Shown: positions 53,124 to 62,221, counted from the stretch's first letter. The stretch: 64,000 bases of DNA from CAVZMI01 sp050011775 (GCA_050011775.1 JBEKIL010000011.1:86730-150729); one strand, 5' to 3'. Numbers and translations: made by a program. The notes: a model not told the origin generated them from the letters alone.

Positions 53124-53831
53124 TTAAAATTTTCTTGCCACTAGCTTCTTCTTCAATTTCGAAATGTGCCATGTAATATCGATTTCTTTCGGACAGGCTT
53201 CAACGCAATTGAATATTGTATGACACCGCCATATTCCATCCTGTGTATCGATAATATTGAGACGCTCGTCCGCAGCTTCATCACGTGTGTCAAACACAAA
53301 TCGAAATACTTTCAAGAATGAAGCTGGCCCCAGATAATTCTCGTTGGTCCAGAGCGATGGGCATGACGTTGTACAACAGGCGCACAGAATACATTTTGCC
53401 GATTCGAAAAGCAGTTCCGCATCTTTATTACTCTGGAGCCGTTCGCGTTCAGGCGGCGGATTCTTATTTATCAGGAATGGCTTGATTACTTCATACTTAT
53501 CATAAAAACTTTGCAAGTTCACCACAAGGTCTTTGATGACGGGCAGTGCGGGGAGCGGTTCGATCGTTACGGTCTTCTTATATTCTATATCCTGTAGAAG
53601 CAGTGCGCATGCGAGTCGGTTTTTCCCGTTGATCCGTACCCCATCCGAACCGCAGATGCCGTGTGCGCATGAGCGGCGATAGGTTAGCGTGCCGTCCTGT
53701 TTCCATTTGATCTCGTTTAGCACATCCAGTATGCTCCAGTTCGTATCTACACTCGGAACTTCATATTCGCGATAATATGGAGCTTGATCTTTTTGGGGAT
53801 CAAATCGTTGTATTTTGAACACCACTTCCAT
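53124..53831 (-). CDS. sdhB: Succinate dehydrogenase iron-sulfur subunit
   Basis: A 235-residue electron-transfer subunit of complex II. The [2Fe-2S] ligands are Cys55, Cys60, Asp63 and Cys75, with the same Asp substitution and numbering as in E. coli SdhB. The [4Fe-4S] and [3Fe-4S] clusters are supplied by CILCACCTTSCPS and CHTIFNCVEACPKEID. AAGGAG precedes the ATG. It is the last gene of sdhCDAB. Confidence 0.95.
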   Translation of the reverse strand: MEVVFKIQRFDPQKDQAPYYREYEVPSVDTNWSILDVLNEIKWKQDGTLTYRRSCAHGICGSDGVRINGKNRLACALLLQDIEYKKTVTIEPLPALPVIKDLVVNLQSFYDKYEVIKPFLINKNPPPERERLQSNKDAELLFESAKCILCACCTTSCPSLWTNENYLGPASFLKVFRFVFDTRDEAADERLNIIDTQDGIWRCHTIFNCVEACPKEIDITWHISKLKKKLVARKF

Positions 53832-53851
53832 AAAGTCTCCTTAAGGTTCCC

Positions 53852-55588
53852 TTAGTACTTTCTCTCCTGCGGTTGGAATCGTGTAATCGTCACCGGTTTA
53901 TAGGTGATCCTTGTCTTTCCATCTTTTAGTGTGAGGAAAGTGTGCTTTAACCATTTTTTGTCGTCGCGTTTTGGAAAATCTTCACACGCATGAGCGCCAC
54001 GACTTTCCTCGCGGTTCAGAGCGGAAACGGCAATCGCTTCCGAAGTCCCGATGAGATGTTTCAGTTCAATTGCTTCCACCAAATCGGTATTAAATGTCTT
54101 TCCCTTATCTTCAATGGTGGTATGTTTGTACCGGCTCTTGATTTCTTCAATCTTCTTCAGGGCCTTTTTAATGCCGGCCTTCGTCCTAAAGATGCCGACA
54201 TTCTCCATCATTGTTTCCTGGAGCTCGGTGCGTAGTGTTACAACCGATTCCTTGCCTACGTTACAGAGAATTGTAGATATGTGGTCACGGCTTTTTTCTT
54301 CCACGTTTTTTGGAAGCGGGACGAATTCTGCTGTCTTCAAATACTCGGTAATCGCTTTTCCTCCCCTCCGGCCAAAAACAACAATGTCTAGAAGCGAATT
54401 GGTACCCAGACGATTCGCACCATGAACCGAGACACAGGCACATTCGCCGGCAGAGTACAATCCAGGCATGATGTTTCCTTTGGCATCGATCAAGACATGG
54501 CCGTCGATATCGGTCGGAATCCCTCCCATCGCATAATGTGTCGTCGGCTGAACCGGGATCGGTTCCCTCGTCGGTTCGATGCCAAGATAGGTGCGGGCGA
54601 ATCCTGTAATCTCCGGAAGTTTTTCATCGATGATTTTTTTCCCGAGATGGGAGACGTCGAGATTGATATAGTACGTTCCATCAGTACCTTGAAAGCCACG
54701 ACCTTCGCGGATTTCGGTCATGATGGCACGCGAGATCATGTCGCGTGGTGCAAGGTCTTTCACCGTCGGAGCGTATCGTTCCATGAATCTTTCACCCCTG
54801 TTGTTCAGGAGAATCCCACCTTCACCACGGGCTGCCTCGGAAACAAGAATACCAAGTTTCCAGAGACCCGTCGGATGGAATTGGACGAACTCCATGTCTT
54901 CCAGCGGGATACCCCGTTCGTACATAATGTCAAATCCGTCTCCCGTGCTGATCATTGCATTCGAGGTGATGCGATATGCGCGGCCGTACCCGCCTGTAGC
55001 AAACATCACCGCCCGTGCATGGAACGTATGTATCTCACCCGTTGCGATGTCGTATACAACAACGCCGCAGCAAATTCCTTTTTTATCGATAATAATATCT
55101 GTGACCAAATATTCGGGGAAAAAATTTACTCTGTTGCGTATGCAATTCTCGAACAGCGTTTGTAGCATGACGTGACCGGTCCGATCTGCAGAATAACACG
55201 CGCGTTTAACCGGTGCTTTGCCGAAATCCCGTGTGTGACCGCCGAACCGGCGTTGTGCTATTTTTCCATCGTGGGTGCGCGAGAAGGGGAGCCCCATGTG
55301 CTCGAGTTCGATGATTGCACGAATGGCATCCTGACACATAATCTCGATTGCATCCTGGTCGCCAAGGTAGTCACCGCCCTTGACTGTATCGAACATATGC
55401 CATTCCCACGAATCTTCTTCTTCATTGGCCAATGCAGCACACACGCCACCCTGTGCCGTTCCGGTATGCGAGCGCGATGGAAAAACTTTTGTAATCACCG
55501 CGCAGGTTGCACCGGGGGGTGTTTCAATCGCAGCACGTAATCCGGCCCCTCCTGCTCCAACGATGACAATATCATATTTGTGAACCAT
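53852..55588 (-). CDS. sdhA: Succinate dehydrogenase flavoprotein subunit
   Basis: A 578-residue catalytic subunit that oxidises succinate to fumarate. The FAD dinucleotide fold is IVGAGGAGLRAA; His41 in SRSHTGTAQGG is the covalent flavin site. FVQFHPTGL and the RGAHACEDFPKRDD C-terminal segment are present. It sits between sdhD and sdhB. Confidence 0.96.
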   Translation of the reverse strand: MVHKYDIVIVGAGGAGLRAAIETPPGATCAVITKVFPSRSHTGTAQGGVCAALANEEEDSWEWHMFDTVKGGDYLGDQDAIEIMCQDAIRAIIELEHMGLPFSRTHDGKIAQRRFGGHTRDFGKAPVKRACYSADRTGHVMLQTLFENCIRNRVNFFPEYLVTDIIIDKKGICCGVVVYDIATGEIHTFHARAVMFATGGYGRAYRITSNAMISTGDGFDIMYERGIPLEDMEFVQFHPTGLWKLGILVSEAARGEGGILLNNRGERFMERYAPTVKDLAPRDMISRAIMTEIREGRGFQGTDGTYYINLDVSHLGKKIIDEKLPEITGFARTYLGIEPTREPIPVQPTTHYAMGGIPTDIDGHVLIDAKGNIMPGLYSAGECACVSVHGANRLGTNSLLDIVVFGRRGGKAITEYLKTAEFVPLPKNVEEKSRDHISTILCNVGKESVVTLRTELQETMMENVGIFRTKAGIKKALKKIEEIKSRYKHTTIEDKGKTFNTDLVEAIELKHLIGTSEAIAVSALNREESRGAHACEDFPKRDDKKWLKHTFLTLKDGKTRITYKPVTITRFQPQERKY

Positions 55589-55615
55589 TGATCGATTCCT
55601 TCTAGCGATTTCTGA

Positions 55616-55969
55616 TTAGAATTTCAGGATTGTGATAAATCCCAGTACGCCAAACCCGACGCCGATTATTAAAAGCAGGATCATTGCCACGATGCGTCCT
55701 GTATTGCTCATTGTGAAGTCGTGAATAATATTCCAGACTCCCTGAAGACCGTGATATAATCCAAATACAACAAAAGTAAGATCAAAAACTTTCCAGAATG
55801 GATTTTGCATGCGGTTAAGCACTGCTTCATAGGTATGTCCGGAATCGGGAGTATAATGCATTAGAAAGTAATGTCCGACCATTACCACTACGAGGACAAG
55901 GCCGGTAATCCGCTGCCAGAGCCATGATGAAGCTCCTGAAGTCCGTGATCCAAAATTTTTATAGGTCAT
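55616..55969 (-). CDS. sdhD: Succinate dehydrogenase membrane anchor subunit D
   Basis: A 117-residue protein with three membrane helices. The start SSWLWQRITGLVLVVVMVGHYFLMH carries the SxxxR..G motif and a histidine suited to haem or quinone binding; a second histidine follows in LYHGLQGVW. It is identified by the helix pattern plus its place between sdhC and sdhA. Confidence 0.88.
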   Translation of the reverse strand: MTYKNFGSRTSGASSWLWQRITGLVLVVVMVGHYFLMHYTPDSGHTYEAVLNRMQNPFWKVFDLTFVVFGLYHGLQGVWNIIHDFTMSNTGRIVAMILLLIIGVGFGVLGFITILKF

Positions 55970-55997
55970 GCAAGAACTTCCTTTGTGTTTTTGTGGT

Positions 55998-56411
55998 TTA
56001 TTGGCGGTCTATATGAGGACCAAAAATAAGAATCGCCATAATAACCAGCAAAATGATACCAACGGTCCATGCGATATAGTACAATGCCTTGTGGTATTTC
56101 GACCTGCTGCCAAGATCAATGAGGACGATTCGAATACCATTTAGGGCATGATATAGTATGAAAGCTCCAAGAGCCCACTCCAGGAATAGGAAGAACGGGC
56201 TGGTGAAGAGCCTCATTTCTATGTCGAATGTCTCTTTTCCTTTTTGGAGACTGCTAAGCGTATAAATGTGTACTACGATGTATGTAATCAGTCCTATGCC
56301 GGTAAGTCGATGGATAATCCACGCCCAGCTTCCCGAGAATTTATGATACCCGAGAAGAGTGTGATACCAGGGGTAGCGAGAACCTGTATCATGAGTGTCT
56401 GGTTGTAGCAT
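55998..56411 (-). CDS. sdhC: Succinate dehydrogenase cytochrome b subunit C
   Basis: A 137-residue protein with three membrane helices. SGSWAWIIHRLTGIGL is the conserved quinone-site segment, and His in YIVVHIYTL and in LYHALNGIR are haem-ligand candidates. It is the first gene of sdhCDAB. AAGGAG precedes the ATG. Confidence 0.9.
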   Translation of the reverse strand: MLQPDTHDTGSRYPWYHTLLGYHKFSGSWAWIIHRLTGIGLITYIVVHIYTLSSLQKGKETFDIEMRLFTSPFFLFLEWALGAFILYHALNGIRIVLIDLGSRSKYHKALYYIAWTVGIILLVIMAILIFGPHIDRQ

Positions 56412-56570
56412 TGCTATGAGCTCCTTCTATTTGTGGATTATACATAATGTATCTTGGGGTGTAAACGACGTGATAGGAAAAACCCCGTGCTGTATTTCAT
56501 GCCATCTGGTAATGAGGGGAACGAATATCTTTAAGGTTTCGAATGTTATAAAATTTTTCAATGTTTAAAA

Positions 56571-56599
56571 AATGTATGAAAGAGTGAATTGAAAAGCAA
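56571..56599 (-). promoter_or_regulatory. Predicted promoter of sdhCDAB
   Basis: Leftward TTGCTT, a 17-base spacer and TACATT inside the 306-base gap between the sigma-factor gene and sdhC; the leader would be about 150 bases. Apart from this the gap is AT-rich and shows no gene or clear operator. Confidence 0.3.
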
Positions 56600-56717
56600 G
56601 GGAAAATATGAGGAAAGGGACAGGCGCAATACTCAAATGCTTAGAAAGGATTTCTGCTATTTCTTTTTGGGGGAACTTGAATGCACGTATATCTATAGAG
56701 AATAGCTGCCGGCGGTT

Positions 56718-57302
56718 TCAATCCGAAAACTGCGGAATCGGTGCATAGCCGTGTCTGCGTGCATACCCGAGGAGTTTGTTATGAAGAATTTTTCGTGCAC
56801 GATGAATTCGCGACCGAACCGTTCCAATGGGACAGGAAATAAATTCCGCAATCTCATCATATTTCATCCCTTCTATATCGCAAAGAATGACAACGGTTCT
56901 ATAGTCGTCAGGGAGCGATGCAATAGCCTTGGTAATATCATCATTCATCATGTGGCTTTCAAGCTGATAGTCAAGATCGTGCACCATCGCCTCATCTGCA
57001 TCCTGAAAGATCGGATAGAAGTCGGTGATTGCTTCAAGATGCATTGAATCCGGTTGAATCTGGCTGCGTCTGAAACGGTTAATAAAAGAATTCCTTAGAA
57101 TCTGAAAGAGCCATGCCTTGCAGTTTGTCCCACGCTCGAATGTCGAGAAAAATCGGAATGCCTTCAGATATGTTTCTTGAACTAGATCTTGTGCCGTGTC
57201 GACGTTGCTGCTCATATACAAAGCAAATCGATACATGTCATCCAGATGAGGCAGTGCTTCACGATCGAAATCGAGTCGCTTTTGTTCGTCTGCAGATACC
57301 AT
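56718..57302 (-). CDS. ECF-type RNA polymerase sigma factor
   Basis: A 194-residue group 4 sigma factor. Region 2 covers about residues 20-90 (AQDLVQETYLKAFRFF, then CKAWLFQILRNSFINRFRR). Region 4 covers about 130-185 (LPDDYRTVVILCDIEGMKYDEIAEF, GTVRSRIHRARKIL). No anti-sigma gene follows it, unlike many ECF factors, so control may be by a protein encoded elsewhere or by transcription. It lies between sdhC and an NtrC-type regulator, all leftward but with wide gaps. Confidence 0.9.
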   Translation of the reverse strand: MVSADEQKRLDFDREALPHLDDMYRFALYMSSNVDTAQDLVQETYLKAFRFFSTFERGTNCKAWLFQILRNSFINRFRRSQIQPDSMHLEAITDFYPIFQDADEAMVHDLDYQLESHMMNDDITKAIASLPDDYRTVVILCDIEGMKYDEIAEFISCPIGTVRSRIHRARKILHNKLLGYARRHGYAPIPQFSD

Positions 57303-57407
57303 GGTTTTGCCCCCTCAATTATGAAATTAGGGAATGGATCAATCGAACATCATATTTACCACAAGCTATATGCCATTCTGGAAAAAAGGGGGGAAAGCCG
57401 GTTTTTT

Positions 57408-57431
57408 CTCTATTTTGAGAAAAAAATAGAG
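57408..57431. other. A/T-rich perfect hairpin between regulator and sigma-factor genes
   Basis: CTCTATTTT / AAAATAGAG, 9 bp, with a 6-base loop, preceded on the plus strand by TTTTTT. For leftward RNA the T-run is on the wrong side for a terminator. Nearby at about 57496-57514 is a short direct repeat of CACTTGAAT. No gene is seen in 57303-57560. Confidence 0.3.
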
Positions 57432-57560
57432 ATGGTTGTGGAATGAAGTCAACAGAGATAGAAAATTCTTTCCAGTAAAATGTGGAAAAGAGTCAACACT
57501 TGAATCACTTGAATTTTTATGAAAGGGGTGATTGGTTGTTGGAAAACGGGTGTGAAAAAT

Positions 57561-59006
57561 TTATGAGCGGAATTTATCTACATCGATATTATTATCCGCC
57601 ATTTTTTTGTAGATAGTTTTACGATCGAGACCCATGAGGTGAGCAACCTTGTTTATGTTCCCTTTCCAGAGAGACAGCATTTGGACGAGGTATTTTGCCT
57701 CAGCGTTCATAATGATTGAACGGAGATATTCTTTGTATGGTGTTCGAATCGTTAGCATCTCTGCAGGTTCTCTTGATGATTGATCACCCGAAATACCTGC
57801 TGGCGGAGCGAGTGTAGGAATATCGAAGGATGTGATTGTTACCCCTTCGCATTGGATAATTGCCCGCTTTATGATATTTTCCAATTCACGGACATTCCCC
57901 CGCCACGAGTTAGAAACCAATTGTGCCATCGCCGACGGAGCGATTGAATAAATAGGACGCGAAGAGAGTTGAGCATACTTTTTTAGGAAATGATCTGCAA
58001 GAAGCGGAACGTCATCGATTCTTTCCCGGAGGGGCGGTAGAAAAATAGGAAAGACATTCAACCGGTAGTATAGGTCTTCACGAAATGAGTTTTCGGCAAC
58101 CAGCATGTCGATAGGTCGGTTTGTTGCCGCAATAATTCGAACATCTACTGAAATGGTGTCGTTACTTCCTACACGCTGAATAGTTTTTTCTTGAAGAGTG
58201 CGGAGTAATTTTATCTGGAGGTTTATTGGGATATCGCTGATCTCGTCCAGAAACACCGTTCCGCCATGGGCTTCTTCAAATTTTCCGATTCGTTGTTTCA
58301 GCGCTCCAGTGAACGATCCCTTCTCATGCCCGAATAACTCGCTTTCCATCAGTGTCTCAGGGACGGCGGAACAATCGACTATGTTTAATGGCTTGTCTTT
58401 CCGTGCACTATGATAGTGGATAGCTTTTGCAACGAGTTCCTTTCCCGTACCCGTCTCACCCTGGATTAACACCGTTGCGTCTGTATCGGCAACCCGGCGA
58501 ATTTGCTTAAAAACATCCTTCATTTTTTCACTGCGGCTGATAATGTTATCAAGACTGTAAATCGATTCGACTTCGCTGCGGAGCTGTACAAGCTGTTGTG
58601 TCTTCCAGCGGTCTTCGACGGCACGGCGGATTTTTATCATAAGCTCGTCGTTGTTCGAGGGTTTTGTCAGGTAGTCATAGGCTCCAAGTCGCATTGCTTC
58701 AACAGCAGTATTAATTGATGCGAATCCTGTTACCATAAAGACAATCGTATCGGGATAATTCGCCTTGATATATTGAAGGAGATGTATACCGCTTATATCA
58801 TCCATAACAAGATCGGTGAGAACCAGATCAAAATGCCGAGCGCCGAGGTGATCCTGAGCTTCCCTGCCGCTTGCCGCTAGAGCGACGGTGTAACCTGCAT
58901 CGGTAAGAATGGTGCTGAGAACGGAACGGAATGCCCGATCATCATCTACGATAAGAATTGTAGTCGGGACCGGGGGTGAAAACGTCAGATGATGTGCGGT
59001 TGTCAT
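57561..59006 (-). CDS. NtrC-family sigma-54 response regulator
   Basis: A 481-residue regulator: receiver domain about 15-130 (DDDR, phospho-Asp65 in LTDLVMDD, Lys115), AAA+ domain about 155-390 (Walker A GETGTGKE, sigma-54 loop GSFTGA at 230-235, Walker B VFLDE) and a C-terminal Fis-type helix-turn-helix (NKVAHLMGLDRKTIYKKM). The loop is a standard functional variant. No kinase gene is adjacent, so its partner is unknown. The leader contains a 10-bp inverted repeat covering the ribosome site. Confidence 0.92.
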   Translation of the reverse strand: MTTAHHLTFSPPVPTTILIVDDDRAFRSVLSTILTDAGYTVALAASGREAQDHLGARHFDLVLTDLVMDDISGIHLLQYIKANYPDTIVFMVTGFASINTAVEAMRLGAYDYLTKPSNNDELMIKIRRAVEDRWKTQQLVQLRSEVESIYSLDNIISRSEKMKDVFKQIRRVADTDATVLIQGETGTGKELVAKAIHYHSARKDKPLNIVDCSAVPETLMESELFGHEKGSFTGALKQRIGKFEEAHGGTVFLDEISDIPINLQIKLLRTLQEKTIQRVGSNDTISVDVRIIAATNRPIDMLVAENSFREDLYYRLNVFPIFLPPLRERIDDVPLLADHFLKKYAQLSSRPIYSIAPSAMAQLVSNSWRGNVRELENIIKRAIIQCEGVTITSFDIPTLAPPAGISGDQSSREPAEMLTIRTPYKEYLRSIIMNAEAKYLVQMLSLWKGNINKVAHLMGLDRKTIYKKMADNNIDVDKFRS

Positions 59007-59010
59007 GCCA

Positions 59011-59072
59011 GTACCTTCAATTCAGCTGAATAGATGATGGATGGATAATAACGGTCTCCTTATTGAAGGTAC
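59011..59072 (-). promoter_or_regulatory. Leader inverted repeat that can mask the ribosome site of the NtrC-type gene
   Basis: GTACCTTCAA (59011-59020) and TTGAAGGTAC (59063-59072) are perfect 10-bp complements 42 bases apart. On the leftward RNA the 3' arm contains GAAGG, the ribosome site 9 bases before the ATG. The loop holds the palindrome TTCAGCTGAA and an AAGGAGA. It could be an RNA switch or a DNA operator pair. Confidence 0.45.
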
Positions 59073-59097
59073 AGAATTAGGGGTCGAGAATCAACGG

Positions 59098-59126
59098 TTG
59101 ATTATCGGTGAGAAAACCACTATATT
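59098..59126 (+). promoter_or_regulatory. Predicted promoter of the barrel-protein gene at 59163
   Basis: TTGATT, a 17-base spacer and TATATT, 36 bases before the GTG start. Confidence 0.45.
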
Positions 59127-59146
59127 TTTTGATACAGTACGATCAA
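59119..59146 (-). promoter_or_regulatory. Predicted overlapping leftward promoter of the NtrC-type gene
   Basis: TTGATC, a 16-base spacer and TATAGT on the minus strand. Its -10 overlaps the -10 of the rightward promoter. It would give a leader of about 105 bases that includes the inverted repeat. Confidence 0.35.
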
Positions 59147-59162
59147 CTCGGAAAGTTATCCA

Positions 59163-59852
59163 GTGAACAATAATCGCCCACAAAAACATTTCAATAGCCT
59201 GATAGCTCTTCTTTTAATTCTACCTTCCATTCTCTTCGCTCAACCGTACGGCACCGCACGGGTCGGAATAAGCTCAATTCGAGTCCGTGGATTGCTGCAA
59301 AACGAGGAAGTACAGTGGGGGGGAGCGACACTGCTGGTGGCCGGTGGAATAGGATACGATATTTATCAGACGACTATTGGAAATTATGAATATCATCTTG
59401 AGATCGAAGCGGCTGTGAATTACTCCACCTGCAATTTTATTCGCACCGCGCAAGAAAATCGTTATGGTAATGATTATTTTTCTCGCAATGGATTTGACGG
59501 AGCCAATTCGGTTATTACAGCGATTGAAATCAAACCGGTTCATAGGTTAATCATTCCGCCGGCCGATTGGATATCGCCTTTTATCAGTGTCGGTTTTTAT
59601 GGTGCTGTCTTTTCGACTGGCGATCTTCGACAGAGCGGAGCAACAACTGTAATCAAAGGAACACGGGCATCGTTTGTCGGTTTTGATATTTCCTATGGTG
59701 TGACCATCCTTGTACTGGACGTTGTCAAACCGTACTTGATGCTGAACCATTATTTTCTTTTCGGGCCGTATTTCGAACCGATCAACGGCATGTCGACCAC
59801 ATCGCTTCCGTCGACCTTTATCGCATCGGTTGGGATACGATTTGAGTTGTGA
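59163..59852 (+). CDS. Predicted outer membrane beta-barrel protein
   Basis: A 229-residue protein starting at GTG, with an N-terminal signal peptide (about 10-26, LPSILFAQP). The rest shows alternating hydrophobic strands (YGTARVGISSIRVRG, ISPFISVGFYGAVFS, STFIASVGIRFEL), which suggests a small 8- to 10-strand barrel. No family was recognised. It is first in a rightward run of four unknown genes leading into aroQ, and its end overlaps the next start. Confidence 0.65.
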   Translation: MNNNRPQKHFNSLIALLLILPSILFAQPYGTARVGISSIRVRGLLQNEEVQWGGATLLVAGGIGYDIYQTTIGNYEYHLEIEAAVNYSTCNFIRTAQENRYGNDYFSRNGFDGANSVITAIEIKPVHRLIIPPADWISPFISVGFYGAVFSTGDLRQSGATTVIKGTRASFVGFDISYGVTILVLDVVKPYLMLNHYFLFGPYFEPINGMSTTSLPSTFIASVGIRFEL

Positions 59853-60301
59853 AAATCATGGGGATGGATGTCGTGATACTTTCGCCGGAGACGGAAGAAT
59901 TTCTTAGACAGCTTGACGGATTATCGAACAATTCACTCATTCACAGAAACGAAGTAAGTATCTTGCTCGAGCTTTCCGGACGTCACGATCGGAAGACGCA
60001 GCTTGCGGAACTTGCTTTTGGAGCCAAGTTTTGTTGGAACCTCTTTTCAGTGATGAAACGTATTGGACCCGGAGCCAAAGGCTACGAGCACCTGATGTCG
60101 GAGTATAACGAAAATGTTGTGAAAGTAATTTCATCGCTCAAAGGACTTCTGGGGCCCTCGCCGGATGAAGTCCGCAAACAGTTTGAAGAGAAATTTTTCA
60201 TCAATACTCAGACATCTCTCCAGGCCCAGATTGAATTGTTCCATGATATAAGCTGGATAAAGAATTGGTCGATCGACCATAAATCAGATACACCGGCATG
60301 A
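59849..60301 (+). CDS. Unknown helical protein
   Basis: About 150 residues from a GTG overlapping the previous stop; a downstream ATG after three codons is an alternative. It is mainly helical (ETEEFLRQLDGL, ELAFGAKFCWNLFSVMKRIG, SPDEVRKQFEEKFF) and has no signal peptide or membrane helix. It overlaps the next gene by four bases, so the block is translationally coupled. The family was not recognised. Confidence 0.6.
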   Translation: MKIMGMDVVILSPETEEFLRQLDGLSNNSLIHRNEVSILLELSGRHDRKTQLAELAFGAKFCWNLFSVMKRIGPGAKGYEHLMSEYNENVVKVISSLKGLLGPSPDEVRKQFEEKFFINTQTSLQAQIELFHDISWIKNWSIDHKSDTPA

Positions 60302-60819
60302 AAGAACGACTACCTGCAAAACTCTCGCTTACGTTTGTCATCATCACCGGTATTCTATGGCTGGGGAGCATCAATATCCGGGCACTGATAGGAGATGCAC
60401 TTGTATATACAGGAACCTTTGAATTCCTGCCCTATATAGAGCCACATGCCGAGCGGGAAATCTATGCTCTGCTTGCCATAACATCGATTGTCGTGAATCT
60501 AAGCTACTGTATTGTTTTTCTAAGTGCGATTCTCTATCTTAGAACAACACGACTGAAGCTGAAAGAGCAGGGTTGGCTGATGATGTGCACAATCCTTTTC
60601 TTTCTTTTTTCACCAGCAGAATTTTATACGATGAAGCTTGATTGGAATTTCATCCAGGCAGAGTTTTTCAGATCTGCTGATATTCCACAATTGCGAGAGT
60701 TATATATAAAAAGAATAGCCGCCTTACGCGGTGTGCCGGTGATCGCTACACTGACATACTACACTATCGTCATCCTTGCGATATGGCAGCCGCTGAGGAA
60801 ATCTTTACCGGAATCATAA
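60298..60819 (+). CDS. Unknown four-helix membrane protein
   Basis: A 173-residue protein with four hydrophobic segments (about 10-30, 57-82, 92-110 and 147-165). Between helices 1 and 2 is an external loop (GTFEFLPYIEPHAERE). Helix 3 ends in FFLFSPAEFY. No family or motif was recognised. Its ATG overlaps the previous stop and its stop is followed three bases later by the next start. Confidence 0.6.
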   Translation: MKERLPAKLSLTFVIITGILWLGSINIRALIGDALVYTGTFEFLPYIEPHAEREIYALLAITSIVVNLSYCIVFLSAILYLRTTRLKLKEQGWLMMCTILFFLFSPAEFYTMKLDWNFIQAEFFRSADIPQLRELYIKRIAALRGVPVIATLTYYTIVILAIWQPLRKSLPES

Positions 60820-60822
60820 CCT

Positions 60823-61098
60823 ATGGAATACGAATCGATCATTCAGGAACTTCATGAGCTTGCATCTGGTCTTTCTATTCGTATTAGGTATGAAAAGGGG
60901 GATTTTGACGGCGGATACTGTGTTCTTCATGAAGAACGTCTTATTGTCGTGAATAAAAAGCTTTCGCCTCAACGAAAAGCTGCTGTCATTGCTGTGAGTA
61001 TTCATGAAATCGGTCTTGAGAATGTATATATAAGGCCGGCATTACGGGATTTCATCGAAGACGAAGTTGCTAAAGTCCGGAGAGGAGCTGCTGCATGA
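60823..61098 (+). CDS. Small conserved hypothetical protein
   Basis: A 91-residue protein. YEKGDFDGGYCVLHEERLIV, VNKKLSPQRKAAVIA and GLENVYIRPALRDFIEDE form a compact alpha/beta pattern that I recall as a conserved small family in Bacteroidota/Chlorobiota genomes, without known function. It overlaps the aroQ start by four bases. Confidence 0.7.
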   Translation: MEYESIIQELHELASGLSIRIRYEKGDFDGGYCVLHEERLIVVNKKLSPQRKAAVIAVSIHEIGLENVYIRPALRDFIEDEVAKVRRGAAA

Positions 61099-61532
61099 AA
61101 ATTCTTGTCATCAATGGCCCTAATCTGAATATGCTGGGAAAACGGGAGCCTGCAATCTATGGAACACTATCACTTGACCAGGTGAATGCCGATCTCAAAA
61201 AAGAATTTCCCGAGGTTGTGTTTACTTTTTTCCAGAATAACAGTGAAGGGGCGATCATCGATACATTGCAGGGAACAATCGGGAAGGTGTATGACGGAGT
61301 GATCCTCAATCCCGGTGCATATACACACACCTCGTATGCAATCCGGGACGCGATTGCCGCACTCGATACCCCGGTGATTGAAGTCCATCTTTCGAATATT
61401 CATGCAAGGGAGGAGTTCCGAAGTCATTCGGTGACGGCGGGTGTTTGCGCAGGGCAGATCGCCGGTTTTGGACCGCGAAGTTACTCACTTGCCGTTGAGG
61501 CTCTTCGTCGTATTGTTCAGCGTCCGAAATGA
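61095..61532 (+). CDS. aroQ: 3-dehydroquinate dehydratase, type II
   Basis: Third step of the shikimate pathway; a dodecameric cytosolic enzyme. A 145-residue protein with NGPNLNMLGKREP and the catalytic Tyr22, NSEGAIIDT, the catalytic His in NPGAYTHTSYAIRDA, and EVHLSNIHAREEFR with RSHS. It overlaps genes on both sides. Confidence 0.96.
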   Translation: MKILVINGPNLNMLGKREPAIYGTLSLDQVNADLKKEFPEVVFTFFQNNSEGAIIDTLQGTIGKVYDGVILNPGAYTHTSYAIRDAIAALDTPVIEVHLSNIHAREEFRSHSVTAGVCAGQIAGFGPRSYSLAVEALRRIVQRPK

Positions 61533-62209
61533 TCAAAGCCATCATTTTCGATCTCGACAATACCCTTGTCGATTTCATGGCGATGAAACGGCAGGCTATT
61601 GATGCTGCCATACATTCGATGATCGACGCGGGGCTTCTTCTTTCCTTTGATGAGGCGAAGCAGCGCATCGAAGCGATATATAAGGAGCGCGGGATCGAAT
61701 TTCAAAATGTCTTCGATGAATTGCTCTACGATATTTTTAAAAAAGTCGATTATAAAATTCTCTCTGCCGGCATTATCGCTTATCGAAGGGCTCGTGAGGC
61801 GGCGCTCGTTCCATATCCGCATGTCTATTTGACATTGATGGAACTTCTAAAAATGGGGTTAAAACTGGCTGTCGTTACTGATGCGCCGGCGAGGGAAGCA
61901 TGGCTTCGATTGTGTTATTTAAATTTTCACCATATCTTTGATCGTGTCATTACCTATGACGATACGGGAGAGCGCAAGCCCAATGAGGCGCCGTTCCGGA
62001 AAGCACTGGAGCTTCTTGATGTCCAGCCAGCAGAAGCATTAATGGTAGGTGATTGGCCGGAACGTGATGTGGTCGGAGCGGCAAAAATCGGAATGAAAAC
62101 CGCGTTTGCCCGGTACGGCGATACGTTCAAGACACACGATTCACAAGCGACATACGATATCGACGATGTTTCCCAGCTTATTGATATCGTGCGTCGTGAA
62201 AATGGATGA
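61529..62209 (+). CDS. HAD-family phosphatase
   Basis: A 226-residue haloacid-dehalogenase hydrolase. Motif I is FDLDNTLVDF (Asp8 and Asp10), motif II is VVTDAPAR, motif III Lys is in GERKPNEAPF, and motif IV is MVGDWPERDVVGA. The helical cap at about 15-90 is a C1 type. The substrate is probably a small phosphorylated metabolite. It overlaps aroQ by four bases. Confidence 0.9.
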   Translation: MIKAIIFDLDNTLVDFMAMKRQAIDAAIHSMIDAGLLLSFDEAKQRIEAIYKERGIEFQNVFDELLYDIFKKVDYKILSAGIIAYRRAREAALVPYPHVYLTLMELLKMGLKLAVVTDAPAREAWLRLCYLNFHHIFDRVITYDDTGERKPNEAPFRKALELLDVQPAEALMVGDWPERDVVGAAKIGMKTAFARYGDTFKTHDSQATYDIDDVSQLIDIVRRENG

Positions 62210-62221
62210 CGGGAATAGCAA

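Noticed and set aside
54422..55165. 247-residue rightward open frame inside sdhA
   Set aside because: Antisense to sdhA; its composition follows the complement of sdhA codons and no family resemblance is seen.
57408..57431. Hairpin as terminator of the leftward NtrC-type gene
   Set aside because: The T-run lies on the wrong side of the stem for leftward RNA.
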